NCBI GenBank assembly: GCA_007570785.1
Contig: ML660201.1
Coordinates: 49,756,316 to 49,820,315, forward strand
Source: Antilocapra americana
Taxonomy: Eukaryota > Chordata > Mammalia > Artiodactyla > Antilocapridae
Reading direction: 5' to 3'
DNA length: 64,000 nt
How positions within the stretch are numbered: the stretch's first letter is position 1; each line of letters opens with the position of its first letter. Both the position numbers and the translations under genes were made by a program. Under the pieces are notes generated by a model. That model was not told the DNA's origin. It made no database searches and worked only from the letters and a program-made list of their open reading frames with translations. This document shows positions 25,255 through 36,309 of the stretch, piece by piece.

Positions 25255-26050
25255 AGAAAGTCATGAGAGGGACGGCGGCGAGACCCCGGGAAGGTGGCTG
25301 CCGGTCGCGGTGCTCCAGGCGAGAGGCCGGAGTGGAGGCAGGAAGGGGAGGAGGACAGGGAGGAGGGGACTCGGCCGGCCAGCTCGTGCTCCCGCCGCGC
25401 TGGGCGGAGCCAGGGCGGGTCCGCCCCGAGCGCAGGTGAGCGAGCCGGGGTGGAGCGCAGCGCCTCGGATGCCAGGCTCGGGGGCCCGCGGCCGCCACTC
25501 CGCACCGCGGGCCACAGCCGCTTTCCGCGCCGAGGCCCAGGCGCCCCGGAGCCATGGCCAGCCTCAGCTGCGGGGTCACGGTCGCCCTGCTCGGGGTCTT
25601 GCTGCTGGGCGCCGCGCGCCAGACCCGCGGAGTGGGTGAGTGCGGCGCCGAGGGTCGCGGGCTGCCGAGGGCGCAGGGTGGGGCGGGGGCCCCTCCCGGG
25701 ACGCGGGCCGGGCTCGGCACGCGGGGAGCCCCGCGCTCGGGCGCCGACCGGGGCGGGCCGTGAGGAGGGAGACGTCCCTCTCGGGTGCGCCCTGTTACCT
25801 CAGCGCCCCGGCCAGAGACGCGGGCGAGGAAGCCGGCTCGGCGTCACCGCGTCCTGGCCTTCTCACCTTCCCGCGCCCGCCCGCTCTTTCCTCGCCGTCC
25901 GGACGCTCGGGAGCACTCACTCCACACGGAGCGCGGGGCGCGCGCACCTGTGGGCGGCCGGCGGGTCGGCGGCGCGGGGTCGGCGCGGGGTCGGGCTTCC
26001 GGTGGGGGCGGGGCGGGCGCGCGGACCCCCACCCCGGCTTAAAGCCGTCA
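25255..26050. promoter_or_regulatory. CpG island spanning CDCP1 promoter, exon 1 and start of intron 1
   Basis: Base composition changes sharply here: CpG dinucleotides are dense for about 800 bases, while the surroundings are CpG-poor. The island starts about 300 bases before the CDCP1 start codon and runs about 400 bases into intron 1. GC boxes are visible at 25402-25407 (GGGCGG), 25413-25419, 25421-25426 (CCGCCC on the + strand), about 25750 and 26003-26020. No TATA box precedes the start codon, which fits a dispersed GC-rich promoter. Boundaries are by eye. No interspersed repeat interrupts it, which supports preserved regulatory function. Confidence 0.85.
25554..25635 (+). CDS. CDCP1: CDCP1 exon 1, coding part: start codon and signal peptide
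   Basis: This encodes the first 27 residues and one base of codon 28 of CUB domain-containing protein 1. The family is a type I membrane glycoprotein that acts as a Src-family kinase substrate and cell-adhesion regulator. The peptide begins MASLSCGVTVALLGVLLLGA, a typical signal peptide with a leucine-rich core, and closely resembles the human CDCP1 N-terminus. The start is supported by context: GCCATGG with G at -3 and +4. The exon ends at a strong donor (G|GTGAGT) in phase 1. The split codon G|CT joins exon 2 to give alanine 28. The mature N-terminus by this reading is one residue shorter than human. The 5' UTR is in the CpG island; its start is not visible. Confidence 0.93.
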
Positions 26051-27647
26051 GCGACCTGGCCTCCTCAGGTAAGACCTCGATGTGAAGCCTTCCCTGAGAC
26101 TACTACAGGTTTTGTGTGGTGATTTTTTTTTTCCCCCCTTTGGAAAGAACTACCCAGGAAGCGGTCTTTGATTATTACCCTTTGCTGCATCTAAGGGGTT
26201 AGATGTGTTTGGCAGGCAGACACATGAGAGGAAATTAAAAAGGAATGAAACTAACAGGATGAGTTGAACTTGGGCGTTCCGGCAACTGGCAACTGCCGTC
26301 GTGACAACTCCCGAGTCGGGAAAGCTTCCTGGTTCTTTTTCCTCAGCGGTGTCGGGCGACATGTTACTGCACAGTAGATGGGGTATTGAACAGACACGGT
26401 GGGCGTATTTACTGTAGTTATTGTAAGTTAGGACTGAGTGTTCAAGATTTCCCTTGAAGAAAAAAGTCAGCTTAAGAATAAAGAGTAACTTAGCAAACAT
26501 AGGTGTAAAATGTGTGTATGAGAAAGAAGTGTGCCCCCCAGACTTGGGAGCTGTCTTGAAACTCGGGGAATTGTCTGAGATGGTTCGGGTTGTGTGTGAT
26601 AACAGTTGGGAACTCCAGTAAGAATATGATGTAAATCAGGGCATCAGTACATTACTGATCACAATGACAGCCTGTCCTGAACTGGCTTCTGTTACCTATC
26701 TGATTCCTCCCTGTGGCCTGCGGAGGCTGCCATTTTGGTCTCCAGTGGAGCCTGCTCTTTCCAGGAAGTTATTAACTGCTGGAGCAGTGTCTCACGGTTG
26801 TCTACATACAAGGAAGCCCAGGAACGTGCCCCTTTCACTTTCTTAAATCCCTTCTGTGTTCTTAGGAACTAGACCTGTGAAGCCACATCACTGGGCTGAA
26901 CTAATGGTTGTGCCTTTTTGGTTGAAGCAGTCAGAGTATATTTGCTTTGTGCAGAAGTTTCTAGAGTCTGTCCTGAAAAGACAGAGAAAACCAGAGAGCC
27001 TGGCATAGTGGATTTATCTTATAAATCTCTGAACTCTCTTAATGCTCTTCTGAGTGAAAATGAAGTTGGTGTCACTGCACAGATGGAAATGTAAAGGAAA
27101 GTTGACTGGGGTGTGTTTGTTTGAGTTCGGTATTCCTACCAGCTTCATTCTGTGAATGAAGGACTGATTAAGTTAAAATAATCCTGTTAAAACCTCAACT
27201 TAGTGGCTTTCCAAGAACCACTTAGGTACTGGAGTCTGGGTCAGTGACCCCATTCTCGCTACCATTGTTTCTTGCCAAAAGTATGAGTAGGCATCAAATG
27301 ATGTGTTCGCTTACCCAGAGTGAGTGTGTGAGTTCGTCATTCTTCAGATTCAACTGAGGAGCTGGTGCCTGTTGTCTGGAATGTGTAACTGGCAGAACTG
27401 CTGGGTCCTCCCCCCAGCCTCCCCAACACCCACACAGATTTGTGTGAGACAGTCAGAGACCCCTGTTCTGCTGGTGTTACGATGTGCCCGGGTGCTCACC
27501 TCAGCCTCAAGGTTCACCTCAGATGCCAGCATTTTGTCTGTGATAACTGGACCGTGCTCCTCCTCAACATTCTTCAAGGGATCCTCACGAGCTATCAATG
27601 TGGGGAAAGGAAGTTGAAATTATTTACATGTTATAAGTACTATATAC
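26051..27647. other. 5' part of intron 1, no repeat insertion recognised
   Basis: About 1.6 kb following the CpG island has no ruminant insertion that I can see. No coding exon is visible. Confidence 0.5.
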
Positions 27648-27846
27648 ATTGTTGTTATTGTTTAGTCAATAAGCTGTGTCCGATTCTTGGCAACCCCATG
27701 GACTGTAATAGCCCACCAGGCTCCTCTGTCCATGGGATTTTCCAAATAAGAATACTGGAGTGGGTTACCATTTGCTTTTTTAGGGGATCTTCCCAACCCA
27801 GGGATCAAACCCTTGTCTCCTGCTTGGCAGGCAGATTCTTATACCC
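27648..27846 (-). mobile_element. Bov-tA SINE in CDCP1 intron 1
   Basis: Minus strand: TTGTTTAGTCAATAAGCTGTG, CTCTGTCCATGGGATTTTCC, GGCAGGCAGATTCTTATACC. Confidence 0.85.
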
Positions 27847-28839
27847 CATGTCTCAGCTTTGATTTTGCTCAGTGGGGCTGGCTTTGGTTTGGGTGGAGGA
27901 GAGGAGAGTTTGCTGGTCAGGAGGACCCATGATTGAGGTCAAGATGGGTGGAATGCTAGGGGATGATACAGTGCTAAGGCTCTCCACCTGGGTGATTAAG
28001 AAAAGTTCACACCCTTTCATTATCATTCTAAATTATAAAAATTATTCCACAATCAAATTATTTCAAACCTTATCCTACCACCTTGTAATTAACCCTTCAC
28101 TTTCTCTGAGGCAGCTGGCAGTATTCCAGAGAAACAGGCAAGGAGAGCCAAGTTCCCTCCCTTACCTCTGTAACCTTGGGTTTGTATTCAGTACATCAGT
28201 GTTGTCTTTCTTTTTTTAAGTGCTACTTGTAGTAGCTAACACACATTAAGCTTCTGTTCTGTATTGGTCATCCTTCTGAGTATTTTATGTGCAACCCACT
28301 TAACATCAATAATTCATCCCTAAAAACCAGACATTCTGCATGAAAACACTAACTGATGCCCTATGTCTCATTATTTCATGTGGGACAAACTATAACAACC
28401 ATTGCACAAAACCCAAACCCCCAACAGTTTCTAAAAGCATAATGAAACACTGGGAGATACCAATATATAATTAACAACCAATTCTATTAAATGTAAAACA
28501 TGTAAGACATCCCTTCCGAATTGCAAGACGTTTATGTGGCTCTTCGTAGACAGTTACTTTGTGTGTAATAACTTCCTGTAATAACCCCCTTTTGTTGGCA
28601 CTTGGAACATCTCCACTAGATCCTGACATTCTGCCTCTGTATGTACATCATACATTTTGTTTAAAGTGTTGTGTTTGGAGATGTAAATATATATGCTTCA
28701 TAAATAGACATTGGCCAAAAATAACTATGATGGATGACACGGTGTTTGAGTAATAAAAGCTCAGCAGTTTCCTCTTGAGAAAATGTAAATCAAGAGTCAT
28801 TTACCTTTCTGTCCTCAAGCATGTACGCCTATAACCCTG
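27847..28839. other. Intron 1, nothing firm recognised
   Basis: Unique-looking AT-rich sequence with a possible MIR fragment at 28240-28320. Confidence 0.45.
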
Positions 28840-28930
28840 GGAAAGAGGAGCACAGAGAGGTGAAGTAACTTGCCAAGGGTTACCCAGCAGGTATGTAGTG
28901 ATGCTGAGATGCTACGTGGAGTGCACCATG
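28840..28930 (+). mobile_element. MIR SINE fragment
   Basis: GCACAGAGAGGTGAAGTAACTTGCCAAGG-type core with CCCAGCAGG follows MIR. A second decayed piece may lie at 28240-28320. Confidence 0.55.
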
Positions 28931-29005
28931 CCCCCCTATGTGCAGTGGGACTCCTAACGACAGCATTCGCTGGTCATCTTAGAGACAGTGTCTGCACGCC
29001 AGACA

Positions 29006-29153
29006 TTTTTTAAAAATGTACATATTTATATATTTGGCTGTGCTTGGTCTTAGTTACAACATGTAGGATCTAGTTCCCTATCAGGGTTTGAACTGGGGCC
29101 CCCTGCATTGGGAGCATGGAGTCTTAGCCATTGGATCACCAGGGAAGTCCCTC
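29006..29153 (-). mobile_element. CHR-2 SINE
   Basis: Minus strand: TATATTTGGCTGTGCTTGG, TAGTTCCCTATCAGGGTTTG, ATTGGATCACCAGGGAAGTCC. Confidence 0.84.
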
Positions 29154-29339
29154 TTTCAATTTTTAAAAAATCAGCACTTACTGAGTGCTGTGTTCATATA
29201 TGTTCTAGAAATGTATGTGTGGTTTTTTTTAATTGAGATCACATTTGTTTACGACATATAAATTTTATGTATACAGCATTGTATTTCAACTTCTGTATAT
29301 CCGATAGCATGTCTGTATATCACTGTATAGCACTTCTGT

Positions 29340-29526
29340 ATATCACTCAGTCATGTCTGACTCTTTGAGACCCCATTGACTATACAGTCCATGGAATTCT
29401 CCAGGCCAGAATACTGGAGTGGGTAGCCTTTCCCTTCTCCAGGGGATCTTCCCAACTCAGGGATTGAACCCATGTGTCCCGTGTTGCAGGCAGATTCTTT
29501 ACCAGCTGAGACACCAGGGAAGCCCA
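29340..29526 (-). mobile_element. Bov-tA SINE
   Basis: Minus strand: CACTCAGTCATGTCTGACTC, CCAGGCCAGAATACTGGAGTG, CAGCTGAGACACCAGGGAAGC. Lies within the L1 block 29160-30360. Confidence 0.86.
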
Positions 29527-29752
29527 CCCTACAGCATGCTTGCCACTAAAAATTTATTTTCCGTCCCTTCTTGTGCAATTGATCCCCTTTTCCACATTTT
29601 TGTCCCCACCCCTCAGCCCTGCCTCTCTGTTAACCGCTACTCTGTTCTTTGAATGTTTCTTTTTGTTTGATTTTTTCATTTATTTGGGGGTTTGTTTTGT
29701 TTGTTTTTTATATTCCATATATGCATGAAATCATAGAGTATTAGTCTTCCTC

Positions 29753-30018
29753 CTGGAGAAGGCAATGGCACCCCACCCCAGTACTCTTGCCTGGAAAATC
29801 CCATGGACGGAGGAGCCTGGTGGGCTGCAGTCCATGGGGTCGCTAAGAGTCGGACATGACTGAGCGACTTCACTTTTCACTTTCATGCATTGGAGAAGGC
29901 AATGGCAACCCACTCCAGTATTCTTGCCTGCAGAATCCCAGGGAGAGGGGAGCCTGGTGGGCTGCCGTCTCTGGGGTTGCACAGAGTCGGACACAACTGA
30001 AGCGACTTGGCAGCAGCG
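29753..30018 (+). mobile_element. Bov-A2 dimeric SINE
   Basis: Two head-to-tail copies of the BovB-derived Bov-A unit (from GGAGAAGGCAATGGCACCCC and again from GGAGAAGGCAATGGCAACCC), each ending in GTCGGACA...ACTGA. Flanking duplication GTCTTCCTC at 29744-29752 and 30019-30027. It interrupts a minus-strand L1. Confidence 0.88.
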
Positions 30019-30125
30019 GTCTTCCTCTGTCTAACTTATTTCACTTAGCATCATATGCTCAAGATCCATCCATATTATCACAAATGGCAAACTGTTTCAT
30101 CCTTTTTATGGCTGAGTAATATTCC

Positions 30126-30176
30126 AGTGTGCGTGCGTGTGTGTGTGTGCGTGCGTGTGTGTGTGTGTGTGTGTGT
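30126..30176 (+). repeat. GT/GC dinucleotide microsatellite
   Basis: About 50 bases of GTGT with GTGC interruptions, arisen in the minus-strand L1 at 29160-30360. Likely length-polymorphic. Confidence 0.88.
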
Positions 30177-30360
30177 TTCACATCTTCTTCATCCATTCAT
30201 CCATGGATGGGCCCTTGGGTTGTTTCTGTTTCTTAGCTATTGTTAATAACGCTGCTGTAAACATTTGGGTACATGTGTCAAATTAGTGTGTTTGTATTCT
30301 TTGGATGAATACCCAGAAGTGGAATAGCTGGATCATATGGTAATGTGTATATGCTTTTAA

Positions 30361-30899
30361 TATTTAAATAATTTAAAAGCTGTGCTTAGAAAAATAATTA
30401 TCTGCTCATGGTAGCATAATTTCAAATAGCACAAAATGGTCTGTGGGAGGAAAGAAGTATGCCCCTTCTATGTCTGACCCCAGGCCTCCTCCCAGAGGCA
30501 GTTGTGATTACTTATGCATTGTTCCTGAGCATGTACAGTTAACAAATGTGTATACCGCTCTTCTTTACACAGAGAGGAGCATAAGTATAGTATATAGTGG
30601 AGGATGTATCCCATATGTTTCTGGATTTTTTTTATATACCAAAACATATATTGGTATATATTTTTTCTGTATACCAAAACATACAGAACTATCATATGCT
30701 TTTTGACAGCTGTATAGCAGTCCTTACCATGGGAATACAATATTGTATTTAACCAGCAGCTTATAATGGATTGTTCCCAATCTTTTGTTGCTATACACTG
30801 AGCCTCAGTGACCATCTTTGCAGTTGACTTCGTTGGATATATGGACAAGCCTATCTGTAGTTGAAATTCCTGGACGAGGAGTTACTGGGGTTTGTACAG
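30361..30899. other. Intron 1, AT-rich, short direct repeat
   Basis: ATACCAAAACATA occurs at 30636-30648 and 30671-30683 (35-base spacing), suggesting a local tandem duplication. The surroundings look like an old repeat of unknown family. Confidence 0.45.
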
Positions 30900-31190
30900 A
30901 AAGTGTAAGTCGTTCAGCCATGTCCAACTCTTTGCAACCCCATGGACTATACAGTCCATGGAATTCTCCAGGCCAGAATACTAGAGTGGGTAGCCTTTCC
31001 CTTCTCCAGGGGATCTTCCCAACCCAGGGATGAAACCAAGGTCTCCCACATTGCAGGCAGATTCTTTACCAGCTGAACCACCAGGGAAGCCCAAGAATAC
31101 TGGAGTGGGTAGCCTATCCCTTCTCCAGGGAATCTTCCTGACCCAGAAATTGAACTGGGGTCTCCTGCATGGCAGGTGGATTCTTTACCG
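30900..31190 (-). mobile_element. Composite Bov-tA SINE with duplicated tRNA-related head
   Basis: A full minus-strand Bov-tA (GTCGTTCAGCCATGTCC to CTGAACCACCAGGGAAGCCC) is followed directly by a second partial tRNA-related unit (AGAATACTGGAGTGGGTAGCC to GGTGGATTCTTTACCGGA). The copy at 60605-60893 has the same plan. Confidence 0.8.
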
Positions 31191-31650
31191 GATCTAGAAA
31201 ATTCAGAGCAAGTAGAAGAAAGTGAGTAACAGTGGAATAAGTTAATAAGTGGCGGTGCCATCTGTGAATCTGGGCAGTTTAATTTCAGAATACAAGCTAT
31301 TAACCACCCCCAGGCTGCAATTTACTCCTTTCTTTATTCTTTCCAGTTGAAACTAATTATAAACTTTAGGCAAGGGGAATATTTTGAGTCTCCTTTCAAA
31401 TACTCACTTTTGATTATGTGATCAGAATGCCATTGGGTATCAAGAAGGCTGAAGATGTTCCTGGGCTCTGACAGCTCCCAGATGAGGTGTTTACATTGAG
31501 AGCTGATGGATCCTTAGTGACTTTTTACCTTGATAAGTCTAATAGTTAAGGTGTGATGCACTTCCAGCTGCTGTAACACAAACCCAAATGTGTCTAATGG
31601 CTCAAACACAATAGATGTTTATTTCCTGCTCATCGGGGGCTGTAAACACC

Positions 31651-32752
31651 AGTCTGCTCTCTACGCCTGCATCTCTATTTCTTCTCTGGAAACAGGTTCA
31701 CCAGTACTGTTTTTCTAGATTCCATGTATAGGCATTCAGTTCAGTTCAGTTCAGTTGCTCAGTCGTGTCCGACTCTTTTCGACCCCATGAACCGCAGCAT
31801 GCCAGGCCTCCCTGTCCATCACCAACTTCCAGAGTCCATCCAAACCCATGTCCATTGAGTCAGTAGTGCCATCCAACCATCTCATCCTCTGTCATCCCCT
31901 TCTTCTTCTGCCCTCAGTCTTTCCCAGCATCAGGGTCTTTTCCAATGAGTCAACTCTTTGCATCAGGTGCCCAAAGTGTTGGAGTTTCAGCTTCAACATC
32001 AGTCCTTCCAATGAACACCCAGGACTGATCTTTAGGATGGGCTGATTGGATCTCCTTGCAGTCCAAGGGACTCTCAAGAGTCTTCTCCAACACCACAGTT
32101 CAAAAGCATCAGTTCTTTGGCGCTCAGCTTTCTTTATAGTCCAACTCTCACATCCATACATGACTACTGGAAAAACCATAGCCTTGACAAGATGGACCTT
32201 TGTTGGCAAAGTAATGTCTCTGCTTTTTAATAAACTGTCTAGGTTGGTCATAACTTTCCTTCCAAGGAGTAAGTGTCTTTTACTTTCATTGCTGCAATCA
32301 CCTTCTGCAGTGATTTTGGAGCCCAGAAAAATAAAGTCAGCCACTGTTTCCACTGTTTCCCCATCTATTTGCCATGAAGTGATGGGACCGGGTGCCATGA
32401 TCTTAGTTTTCTGAATATTGAGCTTTAAGCCAGCTTTTCCACTCTCCTCTTCCACTTTTATCAAGAGGCTCTTTAATATATGATATTTGTTTTTCTCTTT
32501 CTGACTTACTTCACTCTGTGACATATATACATTATCATAGATAATAGATAGATAGCTGAGGGGAAGCTGCTGTATAACATTGGGAGCCCAGCCTGGGACT
32601 CTATGATGACCTAGAGGGTGGGATGGGCAGGGCAGGGAGGGCCAAGAGGGAGGAGATACAGGTATAATTGTGACTGATTCATATTGATGTTTGGCAAAGA
32701 CCACCACAGCATTATAAAGCAGTTATCCTCCAATAAAAAAAATTACATAAAT
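31651..32752. mobile_element. Ruminant L1 with 5' inversion, carrying a BovB insertion
   Basis: Minus-orientation L1 3' sequence runs from 31651 (CTACGCCTGCATCTCTATTTC), is interrupted by BovB at 31736-32473, and resumes to about 32521 (GATATTTGTTTTTCTCTTTC). From about 32522 the L1 continues in plus orientation (ATATATACATTATC, then GGGAAGCTGCTGTATAACA, then TTATCCTCCAATAAAAA) to an A-rich tail at 32752. The inverted piece is the segment that lies directly upstream of the plus piece in a normal L1, which is the pattern of twin-primed insertion. Confidence 0.7.
31736..32473 (-). mobile_element. BovB (RTE) LINE 3' fragment with reverse-transcriptase relic
   Basis: Minus-strand BovB: the TTCAGTTCAGTTCAG tail is at 31736 and the interior encodes, on the minus strand, the C-terminal part of the BovB reverse-transcriptase ORF ([54 protein letters not shown]). 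This reading stays open for about 190 codons, the least decayed BovB coding remnant in the window. It is 5'-truncated and lacks the catalytic part, so it is inactive. Confidence 0.88.
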
Positions 32753-33238
32753 AAATAAAAAGGCCCTAAATGGGATCTCCTTGAAGCAGTGATATGGGGA
32801 CCCAGGCTTCTTCCACTTTGTAACTCCACCATCTTCAAGAATTGTGGCCTCTGTGTCCATCCATATCAAACCTATGGTCATGACAAGGACTTTGTACTGT
32901 CCTGCATGTTCTCCCCTGTGAACCACCTGGCTTCACAGTATCGCAGCCTGGTTTGTTTGGTTTGGAATTTTTTAAGCAGTAAGACCGAATCTGTGATAGA
33001 ATGCAGTAGAAAATCAGAATTTTGTTTTACTGACTTGCACTTCACACAAACATTTGTAAAACTTAAAGTTGTTTCTTCAGATACTGTATTTTAAAAATAT
33101 CTGCACTTTTCACTTCTCTCCTGAATACAGCCCAAGCCAAGGGCACCACTGAAAGCCTTGTTGGTCTGACCTTGCCAGGGAGGGGCTGTCCTCTTGACGG
33201 GCTGTCTGTTCTGCCAGAGGGAAAGACAATATTCTTTG

Positions 33239-33445
33239 AGGGTTTCCTCAGTGGCTCAGTGATAAAGAATTCACCTGCAGTGCAGGAGATGCAGATTCAG
33301 TCCTTGATTGGGAAGATCTCTGGAGAATGAAATGGCGATCCACTCCAGTATTTTTGCCTGAAAAATCCCATGGACAAGGGAGCCTGCGGGGCTACAGTCC
33401 AAAGGATCGCCAAGAGTCAGACACGACAGAGTGACTGAGCACAGT
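33239..33445 (+). mobile_element. Bov-tA SINE
   Basis: TTCCTCAGTGGCTCAGTGATA head; body with AAATGGCGATCCACTCCAG and GAGTCAGACACGACAGAGTG. Confidence 0.85.
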
Positions 33446-34060
33446 ATTTCTCTGAGGCCATTAACTACCTCCCCTGAGAGTCTGAACATTTTAAAATAAT
33501 ATTTGGAAAACATTTTGGAAATATTTTGAAAAAAATTATAACTGTTCCATAGCACAAATGGTAAGCTTTCTTTGTTTTTAATTAAGTGTAAATATTCCCT
33601 ACCCTCAATGACAGAAAATCAAAGCCTTCTGGGGCAAATGTGCCATTTCTACAATGATGAATGGATGCCAACCTGCTGCCTTTGGCTGGGACAATGAAAG
33701 ACAATGAAAGACAATCTCCAGGATTAAGTTCATCAACTTTCCAAGTCCAAAAATCACATGGCGTTCAAGTCAAGCTGTTGTTTTTGTTTTGAGGTCTGCC
33801 CACTTGGCCATGTTCAGTTTCACACAATGCTTGGAGCCACGAGGGCAACTTCTCAATACTTGACAATGTGTGGTCCAGCCGGAGCTGAGCCAGGATGGTG
33901 TATGTCCAGGCTTGTGCCGGAGTCCTTCAAGCAGATGCTTTATCTTCCATCTCTGAGCTGGTTATGAGGACATCGAGCTATTTCCAATAAAGATGTATGG
34001 CAAAAACATTTTTTAACCTGAAGACAACTCAGAAGCATTTGTGAGAGGTCTCAGGACATC

Positions 34061-34241
34061 AGGCTTCCCTGACAGCTCAGATGGTAAAGGATCCATCTGC
34101 AATGAGGGAGACCCGGGTTCAATCCCTGGAGAAGATCCCCTGGAGAAGGGCATGGCAACCCACTACAGTATTCTTGTTGGAGAATCCCATGTCCAGAGGA
34201 GCCTGGCGGGCTACAGTCCATGGGGTTGCCAAGAGATGTCA
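34061..34241 (+). mobile_element. Bov-tA SINE
   Basis: GGCTTCCCTGACAGCTCAG head, ACCCGGGTTCAATCCCTGG B box, body AATCCCATGTCCAGAGGAGC; 3' end truncated or diverged. Confidence 0.85.
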
Positions 34242-34933
34242 TGAAGGATGCAGAGGTGGTGAGATGAAGCCCCTGCATGCGATGGGCTCAGGGCATCCCC
34301 TGGACCCAGACAGACGCTTGACCCTGGTGCAGAGTGGCACACCAGCCACAGCAGGGAGGCGATGAGCCAGCAGCACAGAGGGTGAAGTTACCATATATCG
34401 TTGTCCCTGCTGGAAGTCTACCCTGTGCTAGAAGTCCGGGGCAGCGGGAGACACTGTCTCAGCAGGAGTCAGTCTGGGGCAATGGGTCATCGTCACCACC
34501 AACCGCCCTGCTGACAAGTCTCGCTGGAGAGCAGGGCCTCGGAGCATCTTCCAGGCGTGGACCCAGTGAAAATAACACCTGTAAATCCCTCAGCACAGTG
34601 TCTGCCCTTGAACGGATTCCTCGCTTAAGAACTGATGTTACTTTGATTATCTGAGTTGAATCCAAAAAGAACATTGAGATTTTTTAGCATCAGACCATCT
34701 GGACCAAACTGCCAGGCCGTTGTGTGTGTAACCAGGTTGCTTTGGGGAGACTTTTTGGTTGTTTCAGCCTCTGTAACTACACAGTGTGTCTCTGGCAGTA
34801 TCGCGGTAGTCAGCTTGGGCCCTTGTGAGGACATCGGGGGAAGCTCCTGGATTAAAAATGGCAAGAAACTGTTCTTAGTGACACAACAACATGTTTTGCT
34901 TTTGTGTGTGTGTGTTTATTTTCACCATGGGTT

Positions 34934-35230
34934 CTTTTTTTTTTTTTTTTTGCTTGCATTGGATCTTCATTGCTCCACGCGGGCTTTCTCTCGTTGCAAT
35001 GAGAGGGGACTAATCTCTAGTTGGAGGTGCGTGGGCTTCTCGTTGCGGTGACCTCTCTTGTCATGGAGCACAGGCTCTAGGTGTACGGGCTTTGGTAGCC
35101 GCAGCACACAGGCTCAGTAGTCGTGGATGTGTTGCCCCACGGCATGTGGAATCTTCCCAAACCAGGGATCATACCTGTGTCCCCTACATTGGCAGGCGGA
35201 TTCCTAGCCACTGTGCCACCAGGGGGTCCT
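34934..35230 (-). mobile_element. CHR-2 SINE, long-body type
   Basis: Minus strand with poly(T), then GGATCTTCATTGCTCCACGC, GGGCTTCTCGTTGCGGTG, AGCACAGGCTCTAGG and GGCGGATTCCTAGCCACTG at the tRNA end. It is full length. Confidence 0.85.
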
Positions 35231-35844
35231 AGAACATTTTTTAAAAAATTGTTTGCAAGTGAGCAGCTGTGTGCTCATACACACACACATACACATAAGC
35301 ACACATACTTTCTTTTACCCAAGGAACTGACCAGACTGGTTTTATATAATGTAAACATCATACCCAGTTACACATGAGAAGTGAAGAGAATGCCCAGTGG
35401 GCTTCTGAAGTTTACAGCTGTACTTGTGAGCAGGTGTCAAAACTAAACTGAGCCTGAGCTGCAGTGTGCCAGGCCGTGAAACTAGAGCCGGGTATTCCAT
35501 GGAGCCTGGCAGGGCCACCGACTTTCTTCGCTGCTGAGAGGTGGAAGATTGCCCAGTTGCTCTGAAGTTGCTGACAGTCTTATCCGGCACTTCAGCCGTA
35601 GGCTGTCAGGAGCAAGTTCTCAACTTATCACAACAAGGAAGATGTATTTCAAATAGTAAACAGTGCTCGGGTCATCTTGCAGCCCATGTCAACATGGTGC
35701 AGCCAAACCCTAGAAAGAATGTCTTCCAGCCTCCCTGACCTCAGCCTCTGTGGGAATACAATTCAAGTTCCAGCCAGGCATCTGGCACACCCAGGAAGGT
35801 GTGTCCCGCTGGCACCTTGAAACTCCAGATAAACATCATCTGCT

Positions 35845-36075
35845 CCTTCCCCTGGTCAGTGGAGACTGGAGACAACCCAACTATCCATCATTAGAAGGCT
35901 GGTTACATTAATGATGGTACACTTAAATGGGGGAATGCTACACCGCCATTTAAAAGAATGGGCTGGACAGACATGGAGGGGACCCCCCGACCAAGATATA
36001 TCCTAGAGGGGAAAACACAAGATTCAGAACAGCGAGGATGCTATGCTACCTTTTGGCAAAATGAAACGAAATAAA
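35845..36075 (+). mobile_element. Old L1 3' fragment
   Basis: CAACTATCCATCATTAGAAGG, GGGGGAATGCTACACCGCC, CAGATTCAGAACAGCGAGG and GCTATGCTACC resemble an L1M 3' region. Confidence 0.55.
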
Positions 36076-36084
36076 ACAGGGGTG

Positions 36085-36290
36085 TCTTACACATTATTGA
36101 GACTTAACATACATACCATAAAATTCACCTCTCAACTGCACCCTTTGATGAGTCCTGTGAGGCGCATGGTACAACATTTCAATCCCCATGTGAAGTTCCT
36201 CCAGACCCCTTTGCAGGCAGTCCCTGCCCCTTGGCCCCTGGCAACCCTTTGTTTGCCTTCTATCAGCACAGTTTTGCCTTAAAAATAGTT
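36085..36290 (-). mobile_element. Old L1 3' fragment
   Basis: ACATACATACCATAAAATTCACC and CCCTTGGCCCCTGGCAACC are typical of minus-strand L1M. A similar piece lies at 48635-48830. Confidence 0.5.
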
Positions 36291-36309
36291 TTAAATTCAA
36301 AAAGAATTT

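Larger units (their letters stand above)
29160..30360 (-). mobile_element. Old L1M-type LINE, minus orientation
   Basis: Recognised by TTATTTCACTTAGCATCATATG, CAAGATCCATCCATATTATC, TTTTTATGGCTGAGTAATATTCCAG, CATCCATTCATCCATGGATGG and TGGATGAATACCCAGAAGTGG, all typical of minus-strand L1. A Bov-tA and a Bov-A2 element have inserted into it, and its AC/GT tract (30126-30176) has become a microsatellite. Confidence 0.7.
32753..34933. other. Intron 1 unique sequence between SINEs
   Basis: Outside the SINEs at 33239-33445 and 34061-34241 I recognise no gene or repeat. A short tandem of GACAATGAAA occurs at about 33692-33715. Confidence 0.45.

Noticed and set aside
25049..25720. 223-codon minus-strand frame at the promoter
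   Set aside because: Proline/arginine/alanine-rich translation of CpG-island sequence, antisense to CDCP1, with no recognisable domain.
25294..26085. 263-codon open frame across exon 1 and the CpG island
   Set aside because: High GC content removes stop codons by chance; the frame has no family likeness, differs from the CDCP1 frame and crosses the splice donor.
31892..32707. 271-codon minus-strand open frame
   Set aside because: Mostly the C-terminal reverse-transcriptase relic of a BovB LINE extended into L1 sequence; not a host gene.
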